Shown one piece after another: positions 42,674-52,923 of a stretch of 64,000 bases of DNA (its first letter is position 1; each line of letters begins with the position of its first letter). The stretch is from Lacimicrobium sp. SS2-24. Lineage in GTDB: Bacteria; Pseudomonadota; Gammaproteobacteria; Enterobacterales; Alteromonadaceae. The notes under the pieces are model-generated. The model had not been told where the DNA came from and ran no database searches. It saw only the letters and a list, made by a program, of their open reading frames with translations. Position numbers and translations under genes: made by a program. The stretch lies in NCBI RefSeq assembly GCF_002201535.1, contig NZ_NIWW01000004.1, forward strand, positions 62,001 to 126,000. Reading direction: 5' to 3'.

Positions 42674-43873
42674 ACCGGTCACCCGGGAAAAGGTCGATTG
42701 AGCCGCCTGCAATGCCGTCTCCTGACGACTGAGATCAGAAACCGCCTGCGCATAATCCACATCTTCAATATCTGAGCGGGTGGACTTATGTGCGATCTCC
42801 AGATCCAGGTTGGACTCATAGATCGATTCCGCCACATTCAGCCGACCACCGACACCGGCCGTGGCCGCGCCGAGTTTCTCCAGACCATTATCGATGCCGA
42901 TCAGCGCATCGCTCAGGTTCTCCTGAAAATTTTGTTGCGAGATGTTCGGATCATTGAGCGCCACAAAAAAATCATCCAGTGTCTGAGCCAGGTTTTTCTT
43001 TTGTGGTGGATCTAGCTGAAACTGAACCGTATCACCCGGTCCTCCGTCAATAGTGAACTGCAAGCCATTGAAGGTAAAAGGCTCGCCGGCACTGAAATTA
43101 AATGAGCCGAGGTTGGCACCGGTACCGGTGTTCGTCACCGTCACCTGATTGCCGGCGCCATTGATTTGCAACTGAAACTGGTTGTTTGCCGGTGTCACCG
43201 CATCATAGTTTTGAATATGAAAGGCATCAAAATCTTTTTGCAGTGTCACTTTCAGATCCACATCTGCCGCACTGCCACCGGTTACACTGGACTTAAAGCG
43301 GGCAAACACATCCTCAAAAACGGTTTTACCCGAATCGGCAGCCTGAAGTCTGACTGCCGGAGACACCTGCAACTCGTTGGTCCCTTCGTCGCCCTGAAAC
43401 TGATATTTATTGCCAGTGGCGGCCGGATCAAACACAAACGCGGGCGATTTTGACTGATAACCGGCAAAGATATAGTCACCAGAGGCATCACGGGAGTTCA
43501 TCAAATCAAACACCTCATCCCGGATGGCCCCGATTTCCACGGCCAGAGCCGCTTTATCTTCCGCCGACATCACGCCGTTGCCCGACTGTACCGCCAATTG
43601 GCGGGCCCGCTGCACAGAGCTGTTGATGTTGCGCATGACCGCTTCCTGCTCTTCCAGCGCACTGGTGAGCACGTCATTATTACGCTGAAACTGCTTAATT
43701 TGCTCCAGTTCTTCGGTAAGACGAATCACCTTGGATGCCCCCACAGGATCATCCGATGGCCGCAATAATTTTTTACCTGACGCCAGTTGTTGCTGCAGAT
43801 CAGAGAGGTTCCCCTGATTATTGAGGATACTCTGAATACTGCGATCAAAAAGCTGATTGGTAGAAATGCGCAT
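42650..43873 (-). CDS. flgL: Flagellar hook-filament junction protein FlgL (HAP3)
   Basis: 407 residues: MRISTNQLFDRSIQSILNNQGNLSDLQQQLASGKKL and a flagellin-like C-terminus (EDVDYAQAVSDLSRQETALQAAQSTFSRVTGLSLFDFI). The centre is larger than in E. coli FlgL (317). Eleven bases after flgK; the end overlaps the convergent propeller gene. Confidence 0.95.
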   Translation of the reverse strand: MRISTNQLFDRSIQSILNNQGNLSDLQQQLASGKKLLRPSDDPVGASKVIRLTEELEQIKQFQRNNDVLTSALEEQEAVMRNINSSVQRARQLAVQSGNGVMSAEDKAALAVEIGAIRDEVFDLMNSRDASGDYIFAGYQSKSPAFVFDPAATGNKYQFQGDEGTNELQVSPAVRLQAADSGKTVFEDVFARFKSSVTGGSAADVDLKVTLQKDFDAFHIQNYDAVTPANNQFQLQINGAGNQVTVTNTGTGANLGSFNFSAGEPFTFNGLQFTIDGGPGDTVQFQLDPPQKKNLAQTLDDFFVALNDPNISQQNFQENLSDALIGIDNGLEKLGAATAGVGGRLNVAESIYESNLDLEIAHKSTRSDIEDVDYAQAVSDLSRQETALQAAQSTFSRVTGLSLFDFI

Positions 43874-43884
43874 ACGCTTACCTT

Positions 43885-46029
43885 TTACCGTGCTGCACTG
43901 AGTATAGTATCAAACAATGACTGTGCTGTGCTCAGCACCCTTGCCGAGGCCGCATAAGCCTGCTGAAAACGAATCAGGTTGGAGGCCTCTTCGTCCAGAC
44001 TGACCCCGGACACAGACTGGAACCAATCACTGGATTGTTGCTCCATGGCCTGTGCGGCTTTGAGCTCTATATCGGCCGTCGCCGCTTTTTCACCAACACT
44101 ACTGACGGTTTCGGCATAGGCTCCATGAAAGGTGGTGCCATTCTGGTCACTGAAACCGGTACTCACATTCCGTCTGATGGTATTGACATCCTGCAAGCCA
44201 GCCAGTTCAAGACCATTGCGGTTATCGTCTACGCCATTGGTGTTAAAACCTATGCTGAAACTATCACCAGCCTTGGGCACCCCTTCTAAACTAAGGTCGA
44301 AACCAGGATAATCATCCAGAGCAGAGAACGCCGCTGGCCAAGCCGGGCCTGCACCGATGGCCTCACCCTGTGCCAGCAGATTTTTCAGATCAGGGGCGTT
44401 GCTCACCGTGGTGATCACGGTACCGGCACTATCGAGGATCTGATACGAATCGGCAGCAGTAAATACAATCTCCGCCGGTGCCCCAACACCACCGCCCGGC
44501 GCGGCGCCCGGTCCATGGATGCCCCCAGTGCCGTCAAAGGCCGAGGCCCCGGAATCTGCAAAGGTGTTATCGACGGTGGTATTACTCACTGACGTGGCAA
44601 CCACCTGAGCCCCGCCTAAATTACCGATATCGCCTTGCGCTTTTATCGGAGAGGCAAAGGCCAGATCCTCACCGCGAACGATATCCAGGTTCACCTCTGC
44701 CGCGGTATAGCGAGTAGGTTGCAACAGGAATTCGTCATCAACTGCATAAGTGGCGCCATCGGGAAACTCCAGTTCCAGCCCATCCATAATCGGCTCCCAG
44801 GTGCCACCGGCTGCCTCCAGTCCGGTAAAGGTCTGGGTGATGGCATTGCCATTGGTATCCAATGACGGGGTGCCATCGGGATTTAGCAGCTCAACGGTGA
44901 TATTCACCGTATCCGGTGGGCCCGCATTAACCGCATCAATGGTAATTTTATAATCGGAGGTGCTCAGGTTTTCCGCCTGACCGGCCTCAACCCTGCCGTT
45001 GACGGCCAGGGTATTTGAAGAATTACCTGCATAATTCAGGGCCTGCACACTGGGCAGGTTAAAAATATCCACACCGAGCTGTCCGTCATAATCCATGCCC
45101 AGGCGATTTTGCTCGTTCATGGCATCAGCAAATCCGAGCGCCAGTTGCCCCAGTTCTCGTTGTGCTGGCGCCAGCACCTCGTCACGAAAGGAGAACAGGC
45201 CACCCAGTTTTCCGCCCAGATCGGTTTCCGCCACATTGATCGTGGCCGGTTTGTCGGAGCTTTGTAACTGCAGCGTTTTACGGGTGATATCCGGATCACC
45301 GCTAATCTGAAAGACATTGAACACCCCGGCATCCAAGACCAGTGATTGACCTGATGTCAGATTAACCAGGGTACTGCCATCGTCTTTTTGCCGGGTTTCG
45401 ATAGAAACGATTTCGGCCAGTTTCTGAATCGCCATATCCCGCTCGTTTTTCAGCACGCCCGGTTCTTCAAATTTATTACCGGCTTGTATCTCGCGGATCT
45501 TACGATTCAGTTCAGAGATGTTCTCAATCAGATCGTTGGCCTCGGTGGTAATATTACCGAGTTCCTCGTTCAGTTCCTGCTCAGTCTGATTCATATAATT
45601 GGACAAACTGCCCATGCGCTCCAGGGTCGACCCGGCCTGACCCAGAACCAGCCCTCTGGCCGCCACATTACCCGGCTCATCAATCGCGGTTTGCAAGGCG
45701 GAAAAGTAGCGGCTCAGGCTACCGGAGATACTGTTCGCTTCGCTGGCCAGAATATTATCCAGCTGTGCAATACGCTGATAGAAAGCCTCGGCCTCACCCA
45801 GCCGGGTGGTATCACGGCGCAACTGGTTTTGTGCGAATTGATTAATGACACGCTCGGTTGTTCCCTGACCAACTCCCCCGGTAAGTTGCGAGACAAAATT
45901 GGTGCGCTCACGAACAAAACCTTCCGTATTCACATTGGAAATATTGTGACCTGTGGTTTGCAGCAGCGTATTGCTGGTGCGAAGACCACTGTTGGCAATG
46001 GAGAAAAGATCGGATGTACGAATCGTCAT
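43885..46029 (-). CDS. flgK: Flagellar hook-associated protein FlgK (HAP1)
   Basis: 714 residues. N-terminal flagellar-rod motif (SGLRTSNTLLQTTGHNISNVNTEGF) and C-terminal SGVSLDEEASNLIRFQQAYAASARVLSTAQSLFDTIL, with a large variable centre rich in Gly/Ala/Pro. Junction between hook and FlgL. 40 bases after flgJ. Confidence 0.95.
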   Translation of the reverse strand: MTIRTSDLFSIANSGLRTSNTLLQTTGHNISNVNTEGFVRERTNFVSQLTGGVGQGTTERVINQFAQNQLRRDTTRLGEAEAFYQRIAQLDNILASEANSISGSLSRYFSALQTAIDEPGNVAARGLVLGQAGSTLERMGSLSNYMNQTEQELNEELGNITTEANDLIENISELNRKIREIQAGNKFEEPGVLKNERDMAIQKLAEIVSIETRQKDDGSTLVNLTSGQSLVLDAGVFNVFQISGDPDITRKTLQLQSSDKPATINVAETDLGGKLGGLFSFRDEVLAPAQRELGQLALGFADAMNEQNRLGMDYDGQLGVDIFNLPSVQALNYAGNSSNTLAVNGRVEAGQAENLSTSDYKITIDAVNAGPPDTVNITVELLNPDGTPSLDTNGNAITQTFTGLEAAGGTWEPIMDGLELEFPDGATYAVDDEFLLQPTRYTAAEVNLDIVRGEDLAFASPIKAQGDIGNLGGAQVVATSVSNTTVDNTFADSGASAFDGTGGIHGPGAAPGGGVGAPAEIVFTAADSYQILDSAGTVITTVSNAPDLKNLLAQGEAIGAGPAWPAAFSALDDYPGFDLSLEGVPKAGDSFSIGFNTNGVDDNRNGLELAGLQDVNTIRRNVSTGFSDQNGTTFHGAYAETVSSVGEKAATADIELKAAQAMEQQSSDWFQSVSGVSLDEEASNLIRFQQAYAASARVLSTAQSLFDTILSAAR

Positions 46030-46069
46030 ATATCAATCCTGCTCTGGTTGATGACAGTGCATCTGACAA

Positions 46070-47086
46070 TTATTCATCGCCAGTCCCTGCCTGTCTCAGA
46101 ATGGCCTGAGTCGCCACAATTGTCTCTCCCTGGTTGTGAGCGGATAAGCCAGCACCACGCTGAAACAGCTCGCTATCCATCAACTTAAGAATCTTATCCG
46201 CATATGCTGGGTCTGTGGCATAACCTGCCTGTTGCAGTGTGTTGAAATACCCTTTGGGGTCGTCGGTTTGCTTCATGGCCTCGGCATACCGGGGGTTGTC
46301 ACGCACAAAGTCCACATAATCCTGCATCGAATCCGCAAAGGAGGAATAGCTGCGAAAAGGCGCTTTTTCCGACTTCGCCAACCCATCGCGGTATTCCAGG
46401 GTATTGATCAGAGCTTTATCCCCCTGCCAGCCCTTACTGGCTTTAATACCAAACAGGTTATGACTGTTTTGCCCTGATGGCAGGTGAATCATTTTCTGCC
46501 CCCAGCCAGTTTCCAGTGCAGCCTGTGCCAGCAGTGCCCGGCCATCGAGGCCAATCTGAGCACCAATGGCCTGCGCATGCGGCAACAAGCTTTCGACAAA
46601 CTCTCCGGCGTTGTCAAAAGCCGGTAACTTCTGCCCCAGTTGCGTATCTGGCCCAAGAACCTGTGTCTGCGCATCGGCGGTACTTTGTATTCGCTGGCGA
46701 TTAATGGATGACAAATTACCGTCATTGCGCAACAAGCTTGCCGGTGTATAGCCTTCTACGTTCTGCCCCAGTTGCTTGACAATGAGATCCGCCAGTCCCA
46801 GTGCTCCTGAACCACTGATATCGGTGGCCATCTGCTGATCATGCATATCCCGGTAGAATTTCACCTGCTCCGAATTAAAGGGGCTGTCTTCATCGGCAAG
46901 CACATCCTGAGCGTCACGCATGGACTTGAGCATCATACGTACGAAGATGCCCTCAAATTGTTTAGCGGCTTCTTCCAGCGCATTTTTATCGCCACTCACT
47001 GCCGCTTTTCGCAGAGTGTCCAGACCTTTGATGTCATGCACATTTCTGGATTGTTGCAGTTGTTCGAGGGAATAACGCTGTTCCAT
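46070..47086 (-). CDS. flgJ: Peptidoglycan hydrolase / rod-cap protein FlgJ
   Basis: 338 residues, two domains. The N-terminal rod-binding domain (about 1-110) has AVSGDKNALEEAAKQFEGIFVRMMLKSMRDA; the C-terminal glucosaminidase domain (about 185-330) has ALLAQAALETGWGQK with the catalytic Glu, and NLFGIKASKGW. It clears peptidoglycan for the rod. Confidence 0.95.
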   Translation of the reverse strand: MEQRYSLEQLQQSRNVHDIKGLDTLRKAAVSGDKNALEEAAKQFEGIFVRMMLKSMRDAQDVLADEDSPFNSEQVKFYRDMHDQQMATDISGSGALGLADLIVKQLGQNVEGYTPASLLRNDGNLSSINRQRIQSTADAQTQVLGPDTQLGQKLPAFDNAGEFVESLLPHAQAIGAQIGLDGRALLAQAALETGWGQKMIHLPSGQNSHNLFGIKASKGWQGDKALINTLEYRDGLAKSEKAPFRSYSSFADSMQDYVDFVRDNPRYAEAMKQTDDPKGYFNTLQQAGYATDPAYADKILKLMDSELFQRGAGLSAHNQGETIVATQAILRQAGTGDE

Positions 47087-47101
47087 AATTCTGTCCCGGG
47101 C

Positions 47102-48214
47102 TCAAATAACGATAAGCTGTCCCTGTAAGGCACCGGCTTTGCGCAGTGCCTCCAGGATGGCCATCAAATCACCTGGCGCAGCCCCGACTTCGTTCACAGC
47201 CCGCACTAACTGATCGAGGGTCACGCCTGGCTCAAATTTAAACATCCGGCTGTCTTCCATGTTCACATCGACGATTGAACGCGGGGTCACCGCCGTGTCA
47301 CCCTCTGCCAGCGCATTGGGTTGATCGACCTGGAAGTTCTCTGAAATGGTCACCGTCAGACCACCATGGGTGACCGCGGCGGGCCGCAATCTGACATTTT
47401 CACCGATCACTATGGTGCCGGTACGACTGTTTACGATAACTCTGGCAGAGGCTTGAGCCGGTTCGAATTCGAAGTTTTCCAGTGTTGCCAGAAAGCCCAC
47501 GCGCTGTCCCACATCCCTTGGTGCAGAGACCCTGACAGACGCCGCATCGATGGGTGTGGCAACCGCCTGACCTTTGCTGGGATCGGCGCCCAGCTTCTCA
47601 TTAATGGCATCCGCAAGCGCCTGGGCGGTAGAAAAATCAGGATAGTTCAGGTTCAGGGTCAGATAGTCATTTTGCATCAGCCCACTGGGCACGGCTCTTT
47701 CTACCATTCCACCGTTGACAATGGTTCCCACCGTTGGCGTGTTGGAGACAATTCTGGAGCCATCGGCGCCTTCAGCACCGAATCCACTGACCACCAGACT
47801 GCCCTGAGCCACAGCATAAACGTTACCGTCCAGACCTTTCAGAAAGGTTTGCAACAGGGTACCGCCGCGCAGGCTGTCGGCTTCACCAATGGACGATACG
47901 GTCACATCAATAGTCTGGCCGGGTTTCACAAACGGCGGTAACTCGGCATGCACTGCCACGGCCGCCACATTCTTGATCTTCGGCTTCAGGTTACTGGGCA
48001 TCATGATGCCAAAATTAGACAACATGGTACGAAAGCTTTGTTCTGTAAACGGACTCTGTTCTCCGGTGCCCGGCAAACCGACCACCAGACCATAGCCTAC
48101 CAACTGATTACTGCGCACACCTTGTATCGAAGCCAGATCTTTAATGCGCTGAGCCGCCTCAACGACCGGAGCAAAAACCATCAGTATACTGAGTAACACG
48201 ATTAGACTGCGCAT
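47102..48214 (-). CDS. flgI: Flagellar P-ring protein FlgI
   Basis: 370 residues with a Sec signal peptide ([19 protein letters not shown]), then [25 protein letters not shown] and the C-terminal [23 protein letters not shown]. Forms the periplasmic P ring. Within the flgF-L operon. Confidence 0.96.
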   Translation of the reverse strand: MRSLIVLLSILMVFAPVVEAAQRIKDLASIQGVRSNQLVGYGLVVGLPGTGEQSPFTEQSFRTMLSNFGIMMPSNLKPKIKNVAAVAVHAELPPFVKPGQTIDVTVSSIGEADSLRGGTLLQTFLKGLDGNVYAVAQGSLVVSGFGAEGADGSRIVSNTPTVGTIVNGGMVERAVPSGLMQNDYLTLNLNYPDFSTAQALADAINEKLGADPSKGQAVATPIDAASVRVSAPRDVGQRVGFLATLENFEFEPAQASARVIVNSRTGTIVIGENVRLRPAAVTHGGLTVTISENFQVDQPNALAEGDTAVTPRSIVDVNMEDSRMFKFEPGVTLDQLVRAVNEVGAAPGDLMAILEALRKAGALQGQLIVI

Positions 48215-48223
48215 AGTTAACTC

Positions 48224-48916
48224 CTAGAAAGGCCACCACTGCGATGAAAAGAAACGGGTCAGCCATCCTTTTTCCTGAGACCGTGCAAAACTCCCCGTAC
48301 CGCTGTACTGAATTCGGGCGTTGGCAATTTTGGAAGAATCCACCTGATTCTCCGGACTGATATCCGCTGCCCGCACAATGCCGGTCAGGCGAATGTATTC
48401 GTCACCATTGTTCAGGGTCAGCCATTTTTCTCCCCGCACTGCCAGATTCTGATTGGGTAAGACCTGGGTAACGGTCACCGATATGTTGCCGTTCAGACTG
48501 TTACTCTGGTTGGCGGTGGCACTGCCGGAAAACTCATTGGAGCTGTCCAGCCCAAGCTGAATCGACTCATTGCCAATATTAATGTTGTTGCCACCGAGTC
48601 CGGTAATCGGTAGTACATCGATCTCAGACTCTTTACTGGTATTGGTGCCGGCAGATTTGCTGGCATTGGTGTTTTCCCTGAGCACCACCGTAATAATGTC
48701 GCCCACACGACGTGCTTTGACATCAGAGTACAGGCTGTTGGCGAAATTCTGCTTATAAATGGAGCCATCCTCTTCGAGCTTCTCCTCCGGTGCATCGGGC
48801 ATCACCGGTGCAAAAAAGGGATCACCGGGCGCCGGTCCACGGGGCACGGAGCTGGCACACCCGAGCATCATCAAAGAACAGAAAAAAAGCGTAAGCAGTT
48901 TCATCATTTTACCCAT
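48224..48916 (-). CDS. flgH: Flagellar L-ring lipoprotein FlgH
   Basis: 230 residues, lipoprotein signal with lipobox LMMLGC; then SLYSDVKARRVGDIITVVLRENTNASKSAGT, GLDSSNEFSGSATANQ and a C-terminal GWLTRFFSSQWWPF. Start codon overlaps the flgG stop (TAATG). Outer-membrane L ring. Confidence 0.96.
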   Translation of the reverse strand: MGKMMKLLTLFFCSLMMLGCASSVPRGPAPGDPFFAPVMPDAPEEKLEEDGSIYKQNFANSLYSDVKARRVGDIITVVLRENTNASKSAGTNTSKESEIDVLPITGLGGNNINIGNESIQLGLDSSNEFSGSATANQSNSLNGNISVTVTQVLPNQNLAVRGEKWLTLNNGDEYIRLTGIVRAADISPENQVDSSKIANARIQYSGTGSFARSQEKGWLTRFFSSQWWPF

Positions 48917-49704
48917 TAGAGTTGCTGGATAACCTGGCCTAACATCTGATCTACCGATGAAATCACCTTCGAGTTCATCTCATAGAGTCGCTGACTTTCA
49001 ATCAGGTTTACCAGTTCTTCAGTTACGTTAACGTTCGAGGTTTCCAGTGAGCCCTGATTCAACGATCCCAGCCCTTCAAGGCCTGGCACTCCCTGCAAGG
49101 GTGCACCGCTGACTGCAGTTTCTACATAGAGGTTCTGGCCGATGGGCTGCAACCCGGTGGGGTTGATAAAATCCGTCAGATTTAGCTGTCCCAGTACCAC
49201 AGGCTCCGCCTGTCCACGTATGGTGGCGGAAACTTCGCCATCCTGAGAAATGGTAATTTGCTGAGCATCTTCAGGCACCGCGATCACGGGCTGTAACTGG
49301 AATCCGGCACCGGGCGTTACAATTTCACCGTCTTCGTTAAGGGTAAACTGTCCATTACGGGTATACGCCAGAGTACCGTCAGGTTGAAGAATTTCGAAAA
49401 ATCCCCTGCCCTGAATAGAGATATCCAACGCATTATCCGTTGTCAGCAAGTTCCCCTGTGTAAAGGCTTTCTGGGTTGCCACCACTTTTGAACCTGCGCC
49501 CAACATCAAGCCCGAGGGAAGCTCGGTGTCTGCCGAGGAACGCCCGCCAGGCTGGTTGATATTCTGATAGAGCAAGTCTTCAAAAATCGCACGGCTTTTC
49601 TTAAAGCCAACGGTACTGGCATTGGCCAGATTATTGGAAACCACCGAAACATCGGTTTGGGCCGCATCCAGGCCGGTTTTACTGATCCATAATGCCGGGT
49701 GCAT
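48916..49704 (-). CDS. flgG: Flagellar distal rod protein FlgG
   Basis: 262 residues: MHPALWISKTGLDAAQTDVSVVSNNLANASTVGFKKSRA, GFFEILQPDGTLAYTRNG and the end VNVTEELVNLIESQRLYEMNSKVISSVDQMLGQV. Typical FlgG length. Thirty-two bases after flgF. Confidence 0.96.
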   Translation of the reverse strand: MHPALWISKTGLDAAQTDVSVVSNNLANASTVGFKKSRAIFEDLLYQNINQPGGRSSADTELPSGLMLGAGSKVVATQKAFTQGNLLTTDNALDISIQGRGFFEILQPDGTLAYTRNGQFTLNEDGEIVTPGAGFQLQPVIAVPEDAQQITISQDGEVSATIRGQAEPVVLGQLNLTDFINPTGLQPIGQNLYVETAVSGAPLQGVPGLEGLGSLNQGSLETSNVNVTEELVNLIESQRLYEMNSKVISSVDQMLGQVIQQL

Positions 49705-49736
49705 AATTTGTCTCCACGGTTCGTTTCACACTTTAA

Positions 49737-50480
49737 TCAGATAATCCGCAACAACATATTGCCGCGCATATCCAGTTCATCTGCTTTTTTCATCATCTTG
49801 ACCTGCAACTCATAGTGACGCTGCAATTCAATCATGCTGACCATCTCTTCGATGGGATTGACGTTACTGCCCTCAAGCATGCCGTTACTTAAGCGGACAT
49901 TAATGTCCTGCGCGGCCGGTGTGCCGTCTTTCAGACGAAATAAGCCGTCACTGCCTTTTTCCATCTGACTCAGTTCAGGGTTAACCAGCTTGAGCTGCCC
50001 GACTTCTGCCAGGACTTCAACCGGAGCACCCTGAGGGCGAATGGATAAGGTGCCATCGGCGGCAATATCTATCTTCGACAGGGGCAACGGCAAAGCAATG
50101 GGACCGCCATCACCAATAACCAAGTTACCGTGACCATCTTCGAGCAAGCCATCGGCTCCGACCTGTAAGTTACCTGCGCGGGTATAGGCTTCATTGCCCT
50201 GAGCATCCTGAACACTCAACCAGCCGCGCCCCTGAATGGCCACATCCAGTTCCCTGCCGGTTTTTATCATGGCGCCACTTTCATATTTGTGACTGGGACT
50301 TTCGGTCATCGCAAACACCCGGGTCGGCAAGCCTTCGCCAAATGCCGGCATCGCCCGGGCTTGTTCCAGCTGAGCCTTGAAACCGGTGGTCTGCGCATTG
50401 GCCAGATTGTTTGCCCGTACGCCCGTTGCAAGCAGATCCTGCTTAGCACCACTGGCAGCGATATAAAGCATTTTGTCCAT
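49737..50480 (-). CDS. flgF: Flagellar proximal rod protein FlgF
   Basis: 247 residues: MLYIAASGAKQDLLATGVRANNLANAQTTGFKAQLEQAR, GWLSVQDAQGNEAYTRAGNL and VNPIEEMVSMIELQRHYELQVKMMKKADEL. First gene of the flgF-G-H-I-J-K-L run with its own sigma-54 promoter 37 bases upstream of the start. Confidence 0.95.
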   Translation of the reverse strand: MDKMLYIAASGAKQDLLATGVRANNLANAQTTGFKAQLEQARAMPAFGEGLPTRVFAMTESPSHKYESGAMIKTGRELDVAIQGRGWLSVQDAQGNEAYTRAGNLQVGADGLLEDGHGNLVIGDGGPIALPLPLSKIDIAADGTLSIRPQGAPVEVLAEVGQLKLVNPELSQMEKGSDGLFRLKDGTPAAQDINVRLSNGMLEGSNVNPIEEMVSMIELQRHYELQVKMMKKADELDMRGNMLLRII

Positions 50481-50516
50481 GACACTTTCTTGACTGTTAA
50501 ACCTTATCCATAACTC

Positions 50517-50532
50517 TGCAAGTTAAGTGCCA
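50517..50532 (-). promoter_or_regulatory. Sigma-54 promoter of flgF operon
   Basis: Minus strand TGGCAC-TTAAC-TTGCA, a complete -24/-12 match with the GG and GC ten bases apart. It gives flgFGHIJ(KL) a start independent of flgBCDE. Confidence 0.88.
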
Positions 50533-50586
50533 GATTGGGGGAATTGCGAATGATGAATGATGAGTTTTAATTAGCCCCCAGTTTTC

Positions 50587-50662
50587 AGCTATCAGTCATC
50601 AGCAGCAAAGAAGCCAGACTGCAATTGCTCTGATGCCGTGCTTTTGCTGCCCACTGATAGCT
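50587..50662. repeat. Inverted repeat between flgF and flgE
   Basis: AGCTATCAGT (50587-50596) and its exact reverse complement ACTGATAGCT (50653-50662), with further imperfect CTATCAG/CTGATA words around. Origin unknown; the rest of the 300-base gap holds only the promoter and terminator noted. Confidence 0.6.
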
Positions 50663-50720
50663 AAGGACTGATAACTCTTTTTCTCTGAGGTAAAATCCGT
50701 TTCTGGTATCTTTCTTTTAT

Positions 50721-50756
50721 TAAAAAAGGGGTGAGATGGTTTCCCAACCTCACCCC
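50721..50756 (-). terminator. Rho-independent terminator after flgE
   Basis: Minus strand GGGGTGAG, 13-base loop with inner GTT/AAC pairs, CTCACCCC, then six T. Separates flgBCDE from flgF. The RNA just before it contains GTTAGGAGAGAAG, an RBS-like word without a gene after it. Confidence 0.88.
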
Positions 50757-50780
50757 TCGCTCTTCTCTCCTAACTTTTCA

Positions 50781-52169
50781 CTATCTGATGTTCAATACTG
50801 TCTGATTCAGCTGGTTATTCACTTCAAGGGCTCTGGAGTTGGCCTGGAAGTTACGCTGCGCGATAATCATATCAATCAGCTCTGTGGTCAGGTTGACGTT
50901 GGCCTGCTCCAACGCAGAGGAATTTATCTCACCAAAGGTACCCGTGGTGGCTTCACCGGCCAGGGCTTCACCGGAAAGAATACTCTCCTGCCATTGTGTG
51001 CTGCCCATCTGGGTCAGGCCCTGCTCATTGGCAAAGCGCACCAGTGCAACACGACTCAAAGGCTCAGAGGTACCATTTGAATAGGTCGCACGTACCAGCC
51101 CATCCGGGCCGATATCGACCCCGGTAAGACGCCCCACCGGCAATCCATCCTGCTCCAGCGCAGTCACTTCAAAGCCTGAAGCAAACTGCGTAGGCTCATC
51201 GGGTGTTGCGGTCGCGGCATTAAGATTAAAGTCGATGGTGATATCCTGAGCCGGATCTGAACCATTAGACAAAATACCCGCACCCAACGCATCGGTAATC
51301 AGCTTGCTGTCTGCCTGAGCCGCACCATCTGCTGATTCTATGGCAATAAAGTCACCGCCGGAGGAAAAGGTTAATCTGGAGCCTGATACAGCGTTACCGG
51401 TATTGGTACCGGCTGTGTTGGCCGCAGCACCCGGGGCAAGCGGCGCTCCGGCGCTATCATTGATATTGACCAGCTGGTCATCAATGGAGGTGACCATCAC
51501 CCACTCATTCGCCGCCACGCCCGCGGTGGAGTCTTTAATAAAATAGAAGGTCTGCACATGGCTGTCGCCCAGTGAATCATAAATGGTCACTGAAGTAGCA
51601 GCGTTATAGGTAAGCGGATCGGTGGGATCAAAATCTGCCGGATCCAGCGCACCATCATTAGCGGGCAGGTTCATTTTAAGGTCCACTTCGCTGGTAGCCT
51701 GTGGCGTACCAGAAGAGTCAGGCACCCTTACTGGCTGTGTGGTACTTAAAGCCACCGACGCCGATGAGCCATCAGGGTTAACCGGAAAGCCCAACAGGTG
51801 ATCGCCATTTGAGTTGACCATAAAGTTTTCGGAATTTAGCTTAAACATGCCTGCGCGGGTGAAGGAAAAGTCCCGGGCTGAGGGTTCGGGTACCGTGGCA
51901 AAAAAACCATTGCCGGTAATCGCCAGATCCAACGCGTTATTGGTGAACTGCAGGCTACCCTGAGTAAACTGCTGAGCCACTTCAGAGGTCAGTACACCGT
52001 CGCCCACTTTGGTCTTGCCGCCTGCTAGCAAGGAGGCGGCATACACATCCACAAACTCGGCGCGGGACTCTTTAAAGCCTACCGTATTCACGTTAGCAAT
52101 ATTGTTTGCTGTTGTATCGAGGTCTTTTTGTGAGGCATTAACGCCACTTAAAGCAATATTAAAAGACAT
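50781..52169 (-). CDS. flgE: Flagellar hook protein FlgE
   Basis: 462 residues. MSFNIALSGVNASQKDLDTTANNIANVNTVGFKESRAEF, GNGFFATVPEPSARDFSFTRAGMF and VNLTTELIDMIIAQRNFQANSRALEVNNQL. The ATG at 52169 was chosen over an in-frame GTG two codons earlier because TAGGAGAGAG is correctly spaced from it. Last gene of the flgB operon. Confidence 0.95.
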   Translation of the reverse strand: MSFNIALSGVNASQKDLDTTANNIANVNTVGFKESRAEFVDVYAASLLAGGKTKVGDGVLTSEVAQQFTQGSLQFTNNALDLAITGNGFFATVPEPSARDFSFTRAGMFKLNSENFMVNSNGDHLLGFPVNPDGSSASVALSTTQPVRVPDSSGTPQATSEVDLKMNLPANDGALDPADFDPTDPLTYNAATSVTIYDSLGDSHVQTFYFIKDSTAGVAANEWVMVTSIDDQLVNINDSAGAPLAPGAAANTAGTNTGNAVSGSRLTFSSGGDFIAIESADGAAQADSKLITDALGAGILSNGSDPAQDITIDFNLNAATATPDEPTQFASGFEVTALEQDGLPVGRLTGVDIGPDGLVRATYSNGTSEPLSRVALVRFANEQGLTQMGSTQWQESILSGEALAGEATTGTFGEINSSALEQANVNLTTELIDMIIAQRNFQANSRALEVNNQLNQTVLNIR

Positions 52170-52227
52170 GGTCACTCTCTCCTATACGGTTTCCTGTAGA
52201 AAACCAGTTGTGCCAGCGGCACTTTAA

Positions 52228-52911
52228 TTAACTTTTACCAATTTGCAGTACATCGCCAATCTTGACACTTTCATCACCGGCCAGATTCAGAATCACACCC
52301 TGGCTGCTTGATGCCAGACTGACACTGTTGACATGGCGGTTAATGGCCGTTGGCAGATCGCGGGTTTCGTCTCCGACTCTGCCACTGGCTTTAATGGTGT
52401 AGTTGCCGGGGGGCAATAAATTGCCGTTACTGTCTGTACCATCCCAGCCAAATTCGATGTTGCCGGCCTGATTGGTACCAATGTTCATGGTGCGCACTGT
52501 CTGACCAAACTGATCTTCCACGGTGATCTTCATATCCTGAACAGACTGCTCGTTTATGATGACGCCGGACACGGCACCTTCAGCCCCCAGCGCAGCCTTA
52601 TTGCCCATCACCAGAACGTCCTGACCAATCAGGCTGGATGCCTGCAATGCCTGGCTGGAGTTCATATTGGCGGCAAAACTTTCGAAATTGGTGTTCAGAT
52701 TGTTCAGACTGTCCGCCATGGTGAAGTTGGTCATCTGCGCAATCATCTGATCGTTGTCCACCGGCTTGGTCGGGTCCTGCATCGCCAGTTGTTCAGTCAG
52801 CAAGGAGAAAAAATCCTCCTGCGTCAGCTTGCCATCTTCAGGCTTGGGAACGCCGGATTCTTCCTGCCAGTACAAATCGCGAATATCTTTGTTATTGCTC
52901 ACGCTTTCCAT
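52228..52911 (-). CDS. flgD: Flagellar hook assembly (scaffolding) protein FlgD
   Basis: 227 residues: LTQEDFFSLLTEQLAMQDPTKPVDNDQMIAQMTNFTMADSL, SLIGQDVLVMGN and a C-terminal FlgD Ig-like/tudor region (FGWDGTDSNGNLLPPGNYTI). Two ATGs in a row; the second has the better distance from AGGAG. Confidence 0.95.
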   Translation of the reverse strand: MESVSNNKDIRDLYWQEESGVPKPEDGKLTQEDFFSLLTEQLAMQDPTKPVDNDQMIAQMTNFTMADSLNNLNTNFESFAANMNSSQALQASSLIGQDVLVMGNKAALGAEGAVSGVIINEQSVQDMKITVEDQFGQTVRTMNIGTNQAGNIEFGWDGTDSNGNLLPPGNYTIKASGRVGDETRDLPTAINRHVNSVSLASSSQGVILNLAGDESVKIGDVLQIGKS

Positions 52912-52923
52912 CATTGGCTCCTG

